NCBI GenBank assembly: GCA_019695235.1
Contig: JAIBAI010000012.1
Coordinates: forward strand, 1-58,897
Direction of reading: 5' to 3'
Origin: Bacteroidia bacterium
Lineage (GTDB): Bacteria > Bacteroidota > Bacteroidia > M30B66
DNA length: 58,897 nucleotides
The position numbers and the translations under genes are program-made. Below the pieces are notes generated by a model. The model saw only the letters and a list, made by a program, of their open reading frames with translations. It ran no database searches and was not told where the DNA came from. Below, in pieces: positions 7,423-16,250 of this stretch; within the stretch, counting starts at the first letter, position 1; each line of letters begins with the position of its first letter.

Positions 7423-8775
7423 TCACTTAACCTTGTAATGCCGCGGCAAATCTTTTTGGAGCGCTTCCATCGGCATGGGAACCGTATGGTGCAAGCCTCC
7501 TGCAAGTTCATCGTTAAAGCTCACAGGCACCGTTCCGGCAAGGGTTCGTTCTTTCCAGTTGATGTTTTCACTGCCATCATCCCTGCGTTCCATGGTAATG
7601 CAATTTTCAACCGGACAAACCAATGAGCACAAGTTACAGCCAACACAGTTCTCTTCGAACACAGCAGGAATGCGGATAGCCGGATTGCTGTTCAGCCTGA
7701 TAGCCTGATGGGCGCCGTCTTCACAAGCTGTAAAACAGAGCTGGCATCCGATACATTTTTCCTCATTTATATGTGCAACTACTTTGTACTGAAGGTTCAG
7801 GTCTTCCCAATGCTTTACATTTGGTAAAGCTTTGCCACTCATTTGCTCAATACTACTGAAACCTTTTTCATCCATGTAACGGCTTAAGCCTTCAGTTAGT
7901 TCACGGATAATTCCAAAGCCATAATGCATCACTGCAGTGCACACCTGAACGGTAGAAGCACCTAATAATATGAACTCTACAGCATCACGCCAGTTTTCAA
8001 CCCCTCCAATCCCTGAGATAGGCAACTGTACACCCGGATGTTGGGCACAATTCTTCACCATATTCATTGCAATAGGCTTGACCGCCGGACCGCAATAACC
8101 TCCATTGGTGCTCTTGCCATCCACTACCGGATAGGGAACAAAACGGTCAATATCAACCCCAACAATGCTTTGGATGGTATTTATCAGTGAAATCGCATTG
8201 GCTCCACCTTCTTTTGCTGCAAGTGCAGGCTTAGTTATATCAGTAATATTGGGTGTAAGCTTCACAATTACCGGAATTGTAGCCACCTCCATCACCCACT
8301 CAACTATGGTCTTAAGCACCCTTGGCTCCTGCCCTACCGCACTACCCATGCCACGTTCACACATTCCATGCGGACAGCCAAAATTTAATTCTACCCCATC
8401 GGCTCCGGCATTGGTGACATCCTGCATGATCTGATGCCATTGATCACGCGTTTCAACCATCAATGAGGCAATCACCGCATGTTCAGGAAAACGCTTTTTT
8501 ACCTCTTCTATCTCACGCAGATTATCTTTGAGTGGCCGGTCGGTTATCAGTTCTATATTATTAAACCCCATCATCCGTGTATCACGGTAATTCAAGGCTC
8601 CGTAGCGGCTCGACACATTCACCACCGGCACCCCGAGCGTTTTCCACACCGCCCCGCCCCATCCGGCATCAAACGCTTTCATGATCTGGTACCCACTGTT
8701 GGTAGGAGGAGCCGAGGCCAGCCAGAATGGGTTTGGTGACTTTATTCCGGCAAAGTTTGTATTTAATTGTGTCAT
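7423..8775 (-). CDS. preA: dihydropyrimidine dehydrogenase PreA-type subunit
   Basis: This 450-residue flavin/iron-sulfur enzyme of pyrimidine catabolism is the NAD-dependent dihydropyrimidine dehydrogenase, subunit PreA type. The N-terminal FMN-binding barrel begins NPFWLASAPPTNSGYQIMKAF and carries the family loop NFGCPHGMCERGMG. Two [4Fe-4S] clusters lie in the C-terminal ferredoxin domain, starting at C341 (CIGCQLCFTAC) and C377 (CVGCNLCSLVC). Length matches PreA. The usual partner PreT, which brings electrons from NADH, is not next to it, nor are hydantoinase or amidase genes. The partner must be elsewhere, or this copy uses another electron donor. It is transcribed alone toward the PLC-like gene. 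Confidence 0.92.
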   Translation of the reverse strand: MTQLNTNFAGIKSPNPFWLASAPPTNSGYQIMKAFDAGWGGAVWKTLGVPVVNVSSRYGALNYRDTRMMGFNNIELITDRPLKDNLREIEEVKKRFPEHAVIASLMVETRDQWHQIMQDVTNAGADGVELNFGCPHGMCERGMGSAVGQEPRVLKTIVEWVMEVATIPVIVKLTPNITDITKPALAAKEGGANAISLINTIQSIVGVDIDRFVPYPVVDGKSTNGGYCGPAVKPIAMNMVKNCAQHPGVQLPISGIGGVENWRDAVEFILLGASTVQVCTAVMHYGFGIIRELTEGLSRYMDEKGFSSIEQMSGKALPNVKHWEDLNLQYKVVAHINEEKCIGCQLCFTACEDGAHQAIRLNSNPAIRIPAVFEENCVGCNLCSLVCPVENCITMERRDDGSENINWKERTLAGTVPVSFNDELAGGLHHTVPMPMEALQKDLPRHYKVK

Positions 8776-9022
8776 CTGTTGTTCAATTGGAAACCAGCCA
8801 AGTTAAAAAGATTCTTTTATATTTTTATCCTGGCTTCTATTTTCCGGCAATAGAAACTTAAATATTTTGGCTTGATTATTGCAAGCATTTGGAAAATTCA
8901 TTGCCATGAAGCCGCATCAAAATCTTAGTTCAGTAATTTATTGCAGTGAACCTTAAAAAATAATTTGAAAAAAAAATCATCCAAACCCAAACATTTGCAA
9001 TACCAATCCAGTACAAATACCC

Positions 9023-9030
9023 TACTTTTG
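9023..9030 (+). promoter_or_regulatory. -7 promoter element of the DUF1573 gene
   Basis: TACTTTTG matches the Bacteroidota TAnnTTTG consensus, 23 bp upstream of the ATG. A TTTG at 8994-8997 could be the -33 element, but the spacing is longer than usual. Confidence 0.6.
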
Positions 9031-9053
9031 TTTAACAGTAAATTTCAAGTTTC

Positions 9054-9518
9054 ATGAAAAAAATCCTTTTTTCCATTGCCTGTACAACTATCAGCCTTAT
9101 CGGATTTGCACAGCAGCCGGCATCAACAGACCAAAACTGGACGCCCAGCATCCAGTTTGACAAAGAAACCCACGACTACGGAACCATAAAAAATGGAGCC
9201 GATGGTGCCTGTGAATTCAAGTTTACCAATACCGGTAAAGAACCCATCGTGGTAACCAATGCACGTGGTTCATGCGGTTGTACAGTTCCTGAATGGCCAA
9301 AAGAACCAATTGCACCAGGTAAATCAAGCTCTATCAAAGTGAGCTACGATACCAAACGTACCGGGGCAATCAATAAAAATGTTACCCTGACCATTCAAAA
9401 TGCTTCTAAAGATAAAACCGGCACCAAAATGCTATATATCAAAGGAAACGTTGAGCCACCACCAGCAGATGCTGGCATGCCTGAGAAAAAAGGCGGAATG
9501 GCACCCGTTGAACACTAA
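9054..9518 (+). CDS. DUF1573 domain protein, exported
   Basis: This is a small 154-residue protein with a signal peptide (about residues 1-19, ending GFAQQ) and one DUF1573 domain. The domain shows the family pattern: DKETHDYGTIKNGADGAC, then FTNTGKEPIVVTNARGSCGCTVPEWP, then a beta-sandwich end with SYDTKRTG. DUF1573 proteins are Ig-like (ASH/HYDIN-type) periplasmic proteins common in Bacteroidota; no reaction is established. The C-terminus is a proline/glycine-rich tail. The gene has its own consensus -7 element and is closed by an intrinsic terminator, so it is probably monocistronic. Confidence 0.9.
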   Translation: MKKILFSIACTTISLIGFAQQPASTDQNWTPSIQFDKETHDYGTIKNGADGACEFKFTNTGKEPIVVTNARGSCGCTVPEWPKEPIAPGKSSSIKVSYDTKRTGAINKNVTLTIQNASKDKTGTKMLYIKGNVEPPPADAGMPEKKGGMAPVEH

Positions 9519-9545
9519 GAAGCTGAGAAATTTTTCAGACCTTTG

Positions 9546-9574
9546 AGCCCCGATTAATAACCGGGGCTTTTTTT
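9546..9574 (+). terminator. intrinsic terminator after the DUF1573 gene
   Basis: The stem AGCCCCG/CGGGGCT has 7 bp and a 9-nt loop. It is followed by a T-tract that runs directly into the ATG of the aminotransferase gene at 9575. Confidence 0.85.
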
Positions 9575-10816
9575 ATGCCAACAATTTCTACAAAAGGGCA
9601 AGCCATGCCGGCCTCCCCTATCCGCAAACTGGTTCCCTTTGCCGAAAAAGCAAAGTCAAAAGGAATCAAAATTTATCACCTCAATATCGGCCAACCCGAC
9701 ATCGCAACCCCCGCAGTGGCGCTGGATGCCGTTAAACAAAACTCGCTCAAACTGATTGAATATAGCCACAGTGCCGGCATGGAATCATACCGGCGAAAAC
9801 TGGCAGGGTACTATCAGAAAAACCAGGTACAGGTGAACCATGAACAAATTATTATCACCACCGGTGGCTCGGAGGCACTGCTCATGGGCATCATGGCCTG
9901 CCTGAACCCGGGTGATGAAATCATCATTCCTGAACCTTTCTATGCCAACTACCTCAGCTTCGCCATTTCAGCCGGTGCTAAAGTAGTACCAGTGCGTTCT
10001 TCAATCGAAGAAGGGTTCGCATTGCCTCCGGTTGAATCATTCGAAAACCTGATTAGCAGTAAAACAAAAGCCATCTTAATTTCAAACCCCGGTAACCCTA
10101 CCGGGTACCTGTACTCAAAAGCAGAGTTGGAAAAACTACGTGATATCGTGCTCAAACACGACCTCTACCTGTTTTCTGACGAGGTGTACCGTGAGTTCTG
10201 CTATGATGGCAAAACGTTTTTCTCTGCCATGCAATTAGAAGGTCTTGAAAACAATGTAATCTTGATTGACTCTGTATCAAAACGTTACAGTATGTGCGGT
10301 GCACGTGTTGGTGCATTCATTACCCGTAACACTGAAGTACTTCAAACGGTACTCAAATTCGCGCAGGCACGGCTTAGTCCACCCACTTTCGGACAAATAG
10401 CTTCTGAAGCTGCCCTTGATACGCCTGATCAGTATTTCACCGATGTTATTAAAGAATATTCTCATCGCCGGGATGTATTGGTAGAGGGCTTAAACCAGAT
10501 TCCCGACGTATTCTGTCCAAACCCAAGCGGGGCTTTCTACGCCATGGTACGTCTGCCTATCAGTGACTCTGACCATTTTTGCCAATGGTTGCTCGAATCA
10601 TTTAACTACGAAAATGAAACCATCATGCTGGCTCCTGCTACCGGTTTCTATTCCACGCCCGGTGCCGGAAATGACGAAGTGCGGATAGGTTATGTACTTA
10701 ACAGTACCGACCTGAAACGCTCGGTAAAAATCCTTGAAGAAGCATTAAAAGTATATCCACATAAAACTGAAACTATAAACAATGAGTCTGCTCGTTATCG
10801 GCACAGTAGCGTTTGA
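9575..10816 (+). CDS. pyridoxal-phosphate aminotransferase, class I/II
   Basis: This 413-residue aspartate-aminotransferase-fold enzyme shows NIGQPDIATP near the N-terminus, the cofactor-contact region TTGGSEALLMG, SNPGNPTGYLY with the substrate/PLP asparagine, the conserved SDEVYREF, and the PLP lysine in SVSKRYSMCGARVG. Substrate is not determined. The start at 9575 (MPTISTKGQAMPASPIRKL) matches the usual N-terminus of Bacteroidota homologues; ATG at 9605 (MPASPI) is the alternative. The start codon lies at the T-tract of the upstream terminator, so transcription must read through or start very close to the ATG. The 3' end overlaps the PfkB kinase gene by 35 bp in another frame, implying translational coupling. 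Confidence 0.93.
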   Translation: MPTISTKGQAMPASPIRKLVPFAEKAKSKGIKIYHLNIGQPDIATPAVALDAVKQNSLKLIEYSHSAGMESYRRKLAGYYQKNQVQVNHEQIIITTGGSEALLMGIMACLNPGDEIIIPEPFYANYLSFAISAGAKVVPVRSSIEEGFALPPVESFENLISSKTKAILISNPGNPTGYLYSKAELEKLRDIVLKHDLYLFSDEVYREFCYDGKTFFSAMQLEGLENNVILIDSVSKRYSMCGARVGAFITRNTEVLQTVLKFAQARLSPPTFGQIASEAALDTPDQYFTDVIKEYSHRRDVLVEGLNQIPDVFCPNPSGAFYAMVRLPISDSDHFCQWLLESFNYENETIMLAPATGFYSTPGAGNDEVRIGYVLNSTDLKRSVKILEEALKVYPHKTETINNESARYRHSSV

Positions 10817-11705
10817 TGCCATAGAAACGCCCTTCGGGAAAACTGATAAAATTGTAGGAGGTGCTGCTACCTTCATCAGCCTGGCTGCATCCTACTTTAA
10901 AAAAGAAATAAACCTGGTATCAGTGGTCGGAGATGACTTCCCCAAAGAAGCCATTGAGATGCTTGGTGCCAGAGGTATTAATACCCAAGGCTTACAAATA
11001 AAAGCCGGAGAAAAAACTTTCTTCTGGAGTGGGAAATATCATAACGATATGAACACCCGTGACACGCTCGATACGCAGTTAAATGTGCTTGAAACTTTTG
11101 ACCCAGTAATCCCGGATGCATATCAGAACTGCGAATTCCTGATGCTGGGCAACCTTGCACCGGCAATTCAACAAACGGTATTAAACAGGTTAAAAAACCG
11201 TCCGAAACTGGTGGTGCTCGACACCATGAACTTTTGGATGAATGTGGCACTGCCTGAACTGTTAGCGCTACTTAAAAACATTGATGTTCTCACAATCAAC
11301 GACGAAGAAGCCCGGCAGCTCTCAGGTGAATATTCACTCGTAAAAGCGGCGCAGAAGATCCTCGCAATGGGTCCGAAATTTCTGATTATTAAAAAAGGAG
11401 AACATGGTGCTTTACTCTTTAACGACAAACAGGTATTCTTTGCCCCTGCTTTGCCGCTCGAAGATGTGTTTGACCCTACCGGTGCCGGTGACAGTTTTGC
11501 AGGTGGTTTCATTGGCTACCTGGCTGAAACACAAGATATTTCTTTCGACAATATGAAACGTGCAATCATTTTTGGTTCTGCAATGGCTTCATTTTCAGTA
11601 GAGAAATTTGGTACCGAACGTATTCAGGCACTCAGCGAGGAAGAAGTTGACGAGCGTGTGCAACAGTTTATTGATTTGGTTCAATTTGATATTTCATTAA
11701 TCTGA
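10782..11705 (+). CDS. PfkB-family carbohydrate/nucleoside kinase
   Basis: This 307-residue ribokinase-fold kinase transfers phosphate from ATP to a sugar or nucleoside hydroxyl. It begins LLVIGTVAFDAIETP and has the substrate-side glycines IVGGAATFISLAAS. Near the C-terminus is the PfkB signature DPTGAGDSFAGGF, with the catalytic Asp in GAGD. The substrate is unknown; the sequence lacks features that point clearly to fructose, ribose or adenosine. The start overlaps the aminotransferase gene by 35 bp, so the two form a coupled pair. A strong terminator follows at 11725-11758. Confidence 0.9.
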   Translation: MSLLVIGTVAFDAIETPFGKTDKIVGGAATFISLAASYFKKEINLVSVVGDDFPKEAIEMLGARGINTQGLQIKAGEKTFFWSGKYHNDMNTRDTLDTQLNVLETFDPVIPDAYQNCEFLMLGNLAPAIQQTVLNRLKNRPKLVVLDTMNFWMNVALPELLALLKNIDVLTINDEEARQLSGEYSLVKAAQKILAMGPKFLIIKKGEHGALLFNDKQVFFAPALPLEDVFDPTGAGDSFAGGFIGYLAETQDISFDNMKRAIIFGSAMASFSVEKFGTERIQALSEEEVDERVQQFIDLVQFDISLI

Positions 11706-11724
11706 TTTTGAACGAATAGTTAAA

Positions 11725-11758
11725 AGAGGTCATCAAATATTTGATGGCCTCTTTTTTT
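11725..11758 (+). terminator. intrinsic terminator of the aminotransferase-PfkB unit
   Basis: A long hairpin has arms AGAGGTCATCAAA and TTTGATGGCCTCT (one internal T/G pairing). A run of T residues at 11752-11758 follows. Confidence 0.88.
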
Positions 11759-11783
11759 ATACCAGCCGCTGCAAGCTCTACTT

Positions 11784-11818
11784 TAAAAAACAAAAATCCC
11801 CGGCATAAGCCAGGGATT
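11784..11818 (-). terminator. intrinsic terminator of tpx
   Basis: On the minus strand the hairpin AATCCCTGGC/GCCGGGGATT (11795-11818, loop TTAT) is followed by TTTTTGTTTTTT. It lies 27 bp after the tpx stop codon. Confidence 0.8.
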
Positions 11819-11844
11819 GGTAAATTGAGAAATTCAGGAATGCT

Positions 11845-12372
11845 TTATGCCTTATTAATCGCTTCGAGCGCCTTTAATACCGCATCATAATCTGGTTCAT
11901 CAGTTACTTCCGGAACCAATTGTACATACCTGATTTTATTCTGCTGGTCAATGATAAATATCACTCTGGCAGATAAACCTTTAAGCGCACCACTAATCAT
12001 CTCGGTACCATACTCACGGGTGAAATCAGTGTACCTGAAATCAGATGCAGCAATGACGTTCTGAATACCTTCTAATTCACAAAAACGACGCATTGCGAAA
12101 GGGGTGTCTTTTGAAATAACAAAGCCTACTACTCCTTTGTCTTTCATGCCTTCAAGGCGCTTATTGAATTCGCGTGCCTCTTTGGCACACACACCAGTAT
12201 CAAGACTGGGTACGCCAATCAGCACCCTGATTTTTCCTTCAAAATCATACAGGCTGCCTTCACTTAAATCCGGCTTAACAAATGTAAAGTCGAATGCGTT
12301 TTCGCCTACTTCGGGCAAAGCATCCAGAAGGCTCACCGGGTGACCTTTGAGTTTGGTTGAATCGAGACTCAT
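11845..12372 (-). CDS. tpx: thiol peroxidase (Tpx, atypical 2-Cys peroxiredoxin)
   Basis: This 175-residue peroxiredoxin reduces hydrogen peroxide and alkyl hydroperoxides with thioredoxin as reductant. The peroxidatic cysteine is C62 in PSLDTGVCAKEAREFN and the resolving cysteine is C98 in MRRFCELEG, the Tpx arrangement. The spacing is two residues longer than in E. coli Tpx. The family start LKGHPVSLLDALPEVGENAFDF is present, supporting ATG at 12372. No signal peptide is seen, so it is probably cytoplasmic. It is transcribed alone, with its own terminator at 11784-11818. Confidence 0.95.
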   Translation of the reverse strand: MSLDSTKLKGHPVSLLDALPEVGENAFDFTFVKPDLSEGSLYDFEGKIRVLIGVPSLDTGVCAKEAREFNKRLEGMKDKGVVGFVISKDTPFAMRRFCELEGIQNVIAASDFRYTDFTREYGTEMISGALKGLSARVIFIIDQQNKIRYVQLVPEVTDEPDYDAVLKALEAINKA

Positions 12373-12489
12373 GTTTAAATTAAATTTTGGGCAAATATCG
12401 TGCTTCTTCTTGTATCTATTTCTTGAAAATGCTGTTTCAGCTATTTTGCATGAGCCATCACATCAAAATCGTGAAATACCTCATCTTAT

Positions 12490-14340
12490 TTATTGCGCAA
12501 AAAGGGCATCCACACTTCCGGCAGTTACCGCATGGTAGCCCGGGCGTGCTTTACGATAAATCTCACGGGCAGCGTCAATGCGTGCTGGATTCTGCGCCAT
12601 GCCTTTGAACAAAGGCAACACAAACTTCCTGCGGCCTACCTTTACCAGAAACTCATCTAAAGGCTTATTAATGGCAGTATAGGATGTTGGAAGCAACTTT
12701 TCAAACCATGCAGCCTGTATCTCCGCATTTGTGGCATTACTCAGTTTAAATGCCCCATCTAATTGCTCAGCCAGTGAAAGATCCATGGTATCGGGCAGGT
12801 GTCTGATAAAATGTACCCATTCATGCGTGGTCCATTCAACTGTTTTCAAATCTGCAAGCTTCATTTTTCCTGACAGCAAATCGGTAAGCTGCTGCTCTGT
12901 TTGCCTGAACCGTTGTGATACAGGGGGCTTCACATGTTCTGGCATACCTGTCTGGTAAATCCATTGGGTTAATGCTGGTTGTAATGAATTGATTGCAGGC
13001 AGTTTCCGGGTAATATATTTCACAAACTGCTCAGTATCAATTGTTTTAAAGGCAAACTCCTTGAAATATTTCCGGAGGAAATCATCAAAGGCAGCCCTGC
13101 CTACCAGGTTTTCAATTGAACAAAGCAGGAAATATCCTTTTTCATAAGCAATATCGTTCATGCCATCATCCGGGTCACGGCCTTTCAGGTCGAGTTTCAG
13201 ACGTGTATCCTGACTGTCTTTACCCATTCCGGCAATGGTTTTCATCACATCCTGATAGCCCAATTCAGCCAGCATTTCGGCGTAATCTTTGCCATAGAGG
13301 GCTTCCATTATCCGACGTTCAAAATAAACGGTAAAGCCCTCATTCAACCAGAAATCATTCCATGTTGCATTGGTTACCAGGTTACCTGACCAGCTATGGG
13401 CTAGCTCATGGGCTACCAGGCTTGTCAACGAACGGTCTCCGGCAATTATGGTGGGGGTTGCAAAAGTAAGGCGCGGGTTTTCCATCCCGCCAAAAGGAAA
13501 TGAAGGTGGCAAAACCAGGAGGTCATAGCGTCCCCACTGGTAGGTTCCATAGAGCTTTTCAGCGGCAATGAGCATCTTTTCAGTATCTACAAATTCAGAT
13601 GCCGCACGCTCCAACATTGCAGGCTCTGCATACACCCCACAGCGTTCACCGAGTGGCTTAAACGCAAGGTCGCCTACTGCCAGTGCTATCAAATAAGCAG
13701 GCACCGGCAAATCCATCCGAAACGAAAATGTCCCTTCCGGGTTTTTCTCCTGAGGATTCGTTCCGCTCATAAGTGCCATAAAATCTGCTGGCACCTTTAC
13801 TGTTGCATCCCATGAAAAGCGAATTCCGGGGCTATCCTGTACCGGCATCCAGGTACGTGAGAGAACCGCCTGCCCTTGTGTGAATAAGAAGGGCAATTGG
13901 CCTCCTTGTGTTTGCTCCTGACTTAGCCACTGCAAGGCGCCAGGCTCATCTGTTGTCTGGTAACGCACATTCACCACACGGGTATTGGGTGTGATGTTAA
14001 TCTTCAACGGACGCCCCAGAAATGGCTGCTCAGCCATCAGTTCATAGCTGGTACTTTGCCCTTCACCAAGGCTCACTTCAATGATTTCAAGGCCGCGTGT
14101 ATCTAACCAAAATGCATTGGCAGCCATAGCAGTCTTTATCGTGTATTGCGCCTGCCCTTTAATGCGCTTCTTCTGAAAATCAATATCCAATTGAAGCTGC
14201 AGGTGCTCAATAACTGCTTCTTCAGGTTTTGCACACGAATGTGGGTCGTCCACAAACAAAGGCAGGGGGTTTGCTTGTGCTGAATTATTCATCATCAATA
14301 CAGAAAAGAGAATGGTTAAAAAAGAGAATTTTGCGTACAT
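12490..14340 (-). CDS. M1 family aminopeptidase, LTA4-hydrolase type, exported
   Basis: This 616-residue zinc aminopeptidase has a signal peptide at about residues 1-23 (SFLTILFSVLMMNNSAQA). The substrate-binding GGMEN is at 284-288. The zinc site HELAHSWSGN has H311 and H315, with the third ligand E334 in LNEGFTVYFE. The C-terminal part after about residue 440 looks like the helical leukotriene A4 hydrolase C-terminal domain. It removes N-terminal amino acids from peptides outside the cytoplasm. It lies 16 bp downstream of another M1 peptidase gene on the same strand, so the two may be cotranscribed. Confidence 0.93.
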   Translation of the reverse strand: MYAKFSFLTILFSVLMMNNSAQANPLPLFVDDPHSCAKPEEAVIEHLQLQLDIDFQKKRIKGQAQYTIKTAMAANAFWLDTRGLEIIEVSLGEGQSTSYELMAEQPFLGRPLKINITPNTRVVNVRYQTTDEPGALQWLSQEQTQGGQLPFLFTQGQAVLSRTWMPVQDSPGIRFSWDATVKVPADFMALMSGTNPQEKNPEGTFSFRMDLPVPAYLIALAVGDLAFKPLGERCGVYAEPAMLERAASEFVDTEKMLIAAEKLYGTYQWGRYDLLVLPPSFPFGGMENPRLTFATPTIIAGDRSLTSLVAHELAHSWSGNLVTNATWNDFWLNEGFTVYFERRIMEALYGKDYAEMLAELGYQDVMKTIAGMGKDSQDTRLKLDLKGRDPDDGMNDIAYEKGYFLLCSIENLVGRAAFDDFLRKYFKEFAFKTIDTEQFVKYITRKLPAINSLQPALTQWIYQTGMPEHVKPPVSQRFRQTEQQLTDLLSGKMKLADLKTVEWTTHEWVHFIRHLPDTMDLSLAEQLDGAFKLSNATNAEIQAAWFEKLLPTSYTAINKPLDEFLVKVGRRKFVLPLFKGMAQNPARIDAAREIYRKARPGYHAVTAGSVDALFAQ

Positions 14341-14356
14341 CAGCCGACCAAAATAC

Positions 14357-15952
14357 TTAGTTTTTCAAAAGTACCGGGCTGAAATAGGAAGCATTTTCAT
14401 CCGGCATAACTTCAAATGACGATACCGGGCTTTCCTGCCAAAAGCCGGTTGCAATAATTTGACCTACAGGCCGGCCCCTTTCTACCAGCGAAACAGGTAG
14501 CTGAAAGCCGCTTACAGCATTGGCTATGCGGTAATGCATCACATCAGGAGCATTGGCAGTACTGCGCTGAGTAATTTTGTATTCAAGCACCGGAATATCG
14601 GCTCTGGTAAGGTATTGCTCAAAAAAACCTGCAAGGTTACGCCCTGTTTTTACACTCATCCATCTTACAAGTTCATCTGTTGACAGTGGTTTAAACCTGA
14701 AGTTCTCCTGCAACTCTAACAACAAATCTTTCCACTTCCCGGGCCCAATAAGGTTTTCAAGGGTATATAGCATCAAGGCTCCTTTTGAGTACATGTCAAT
14801 TCCACTGTCGTCAGTGCTTAGGATGGGAAACTCATTAGCAACCAGCCGTTTCTTCGCATTGACGTATTCTACTGCCTTTGCAGCACCATAACGGCAACGC
14901 ACATAGGTGTATTCAGCATAGGTACAAAAGGCTTCCTGATGCCATTCATCGCCTTGTTCTGCTGCGGTTACTGCATTGCCCCACCACTGATGCCCACTCT
15001 CATGAATGAGTATAAAATCGAAATCAAGCCCAATACCTGAGTAGTCAGCACCCAGATAACCGTCTTTATATCCATTGCCGTAGGCAATTGCGCCCTGATG
15101 TTCCATGCCCGCATAGGGTACCTCTACAATTGAAAAACCATCGCGCTCGTAGGGGTACGGGCCAAAATATTGCTCGTAGCAGTCAATCATTGGCTTTACC
15201 TGCTGAAACTGCCTACGTGCGGCGTCAATGTTGCGTTTAAGCGGATAATAGGCCAATGCAAGTTGCGTTCCGTTTCTACGTACCAGGGTATCAATTATCA
15301 GCCCATAATCACCGATGTTGAGGCTCAGGTTGTACGTGTTTATCGGATAGGTACTTTTCCAGGAGGTATAACGCAACTTATTTTTCAGTTTTTTATCTTC
15401 GACCAATTGGCCATTTCCCTTAAAAAACAAATTTGCCGGATAGGTACAGCTTACAAAAGCACTTTCCGGATGGTCGCTGTACGCCTCTGGTGCTGGCCAC
15501 CAAAGTGCCGCCCCTTTGTCTTGGCAAGCCACTGTGAGCCAGGGCTTCCCATCAGGGTCAATCGCCCATACAAAGCCTCCATCCCAGGGAGCATTCGGAG
15601 CTTCCAAAGGTTTCCCATGGTACACCACTCTCAGATGTCGCTGACCTGCCTTGCGGGAGTCGAGAAGAATTGAAATATGATTTGCGTTTCGTACCCACTT
15701 TGGCCTTTGGCCATCTAGCAGCAGTGAGTCTATTGCTAACTGCGGATAAAGCAGCAGATTTATTGTTGAATCATCGGAGGCGGTTTGCCAAATCTGCTTA
15801 CAAACAACCTGAATTGACTTTTGCTTAAAATCAGGCTTTACGTGCAGATTCACCATTGATAAATCTGCCTTGGCACTAAGTAATGCAGGGAGGAAAATGG
15901 TAAAAAACAAAAAACGCCACCTGATATAGATGGCGTTTTTAAGAGAGAACAT
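14357..15952 (-). CDS. M1 family metallopeptidase, exported
   Basis: This is a 531-residue M1 peptidase. The N-terminus FLFFTIFLPALLSAKA is a signal peptide. GMEHQGAIAYGNGY replaces the GxMEN motif, the zinc site is HESGHQWWGN (H317, H321), and the third ligand is E340 in WHQEAF. Tyrosines after the zinc site fit the family. It probably trims peptides in the periplasm. The start codon is 9 bp after the L28 stop. Codons about 5-14 coincide with a strong intrinsic terminator for the minus strand (15901-15939), so expression may need readthrough of that terminator. No downstream ATG keeps the signal peptide intact, hence 15952 is retained. Confidence 0.9.
   Translation of the reverse strand: MFSLKNAIYIRWRFLFFTIFLPALLSAKADLSMVNLHVKPDFKQKSIQVVCKQIWQTASDDSTINLLLYPQLAIDSLLLDGQRPKWVRNANHISILLDSRKAGQRHLRVVYHGKPLEAPNAPWDGGFVWAIDPDGKPWLTVACQDKGAALWWPAPEAYSDHPESAFVSCTYPANLFFKGNGQLVEDKKLKNKLRYTSWKSTYPINTYNLSLNIGDYGLIIDTLVRRNGTQLALAYYPLKRNIDAARRQFQQVKPMIDCYEQYFGPYPYERDGFSIVEVPYAGMEHQGAIAYGNGYKDGYLGADYSGIGLDFDFILIHESGHQWWGNAVTAAEQGDEWHQEAFCTYAEYTYVRCRYGAAKAVEYVNAKKRLVANEFPILSTDDSGIDMYSKGALMLYTLENLIGPGKWKDLLLELQENFRFKPLSTDELVRWMSVKTGRNLAGFFEQYLTRADIPVLEYKITQRSTANAPDVMHYRIANAVSGFQLPVSLVERGRPVGQIIATGFWQESPVSSFEVMPDENASYFSPVLLKN
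15901..15939 (-). terminator. intrinsic terminator of rpmB, inside the start of the next gene
   Basis: The arms AAAACGCCA/TGGCGTTTT form a 9-bp stem with an 11-nt loop (15911-15939). On the minus strand it is followed by TTTTTTGTTTTTT (15901-15913). It overlaps the signal-peptide codons of the M1 peptidase gene. Confidence 0.8.
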
Positions 15953-15961
15953 ACGATTAAA

Positions 15962-16195
15962 TCAGAGGGTTCCTTTTTTCTCGATCCTTTTCAATGCTTC
16001 ACTGATACCAATTTTATTGATGGTTTTCAGTGCAGAAGTTGAAATTCGCACAGAAATCCAGGCATCTTCTTCAGGTAAAAAGAACTTCTTAGTAATCAGG
16101 TTTGGGTTAAACCTGCGCTTGGTTTTACGGTTAGAAAATGATACGTTATTGCCCACCATGGCACGTTTTCCTGTGAGCTGACAAACTTTCGACAT
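15962..16195 (-). CDS. rpmB: 50S ribosomal protein L28
   Basis: This 77-residue ribosomal protein is recognised by its start [22 protein letters not shown], the basic [11 protein letters not shown] and the conserved [21 protein letters not shown] at 16195 gives the standard L28 length; an upstream ATG at 16219 would add eight non-conserved residues. L33 (rpmG), often its neighbour, is not next to it here. The gene is followed by a strong terminator embedded in the next reading frame. Confidence 0.97.
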   Translation of the reverse strand: MSKVCQLTGKRAMVGNNVSFSNRKTKRRFNPNLITKKFFLPEEDAWISVRISTSALKTINKIGISEALKRIEKKGTL

Positions 16196-16250
16196 GACCT
16201 TTATTTTTAAGGGCTGCAAATAACGGAAATATTTTCGTTAAAAACAAACC

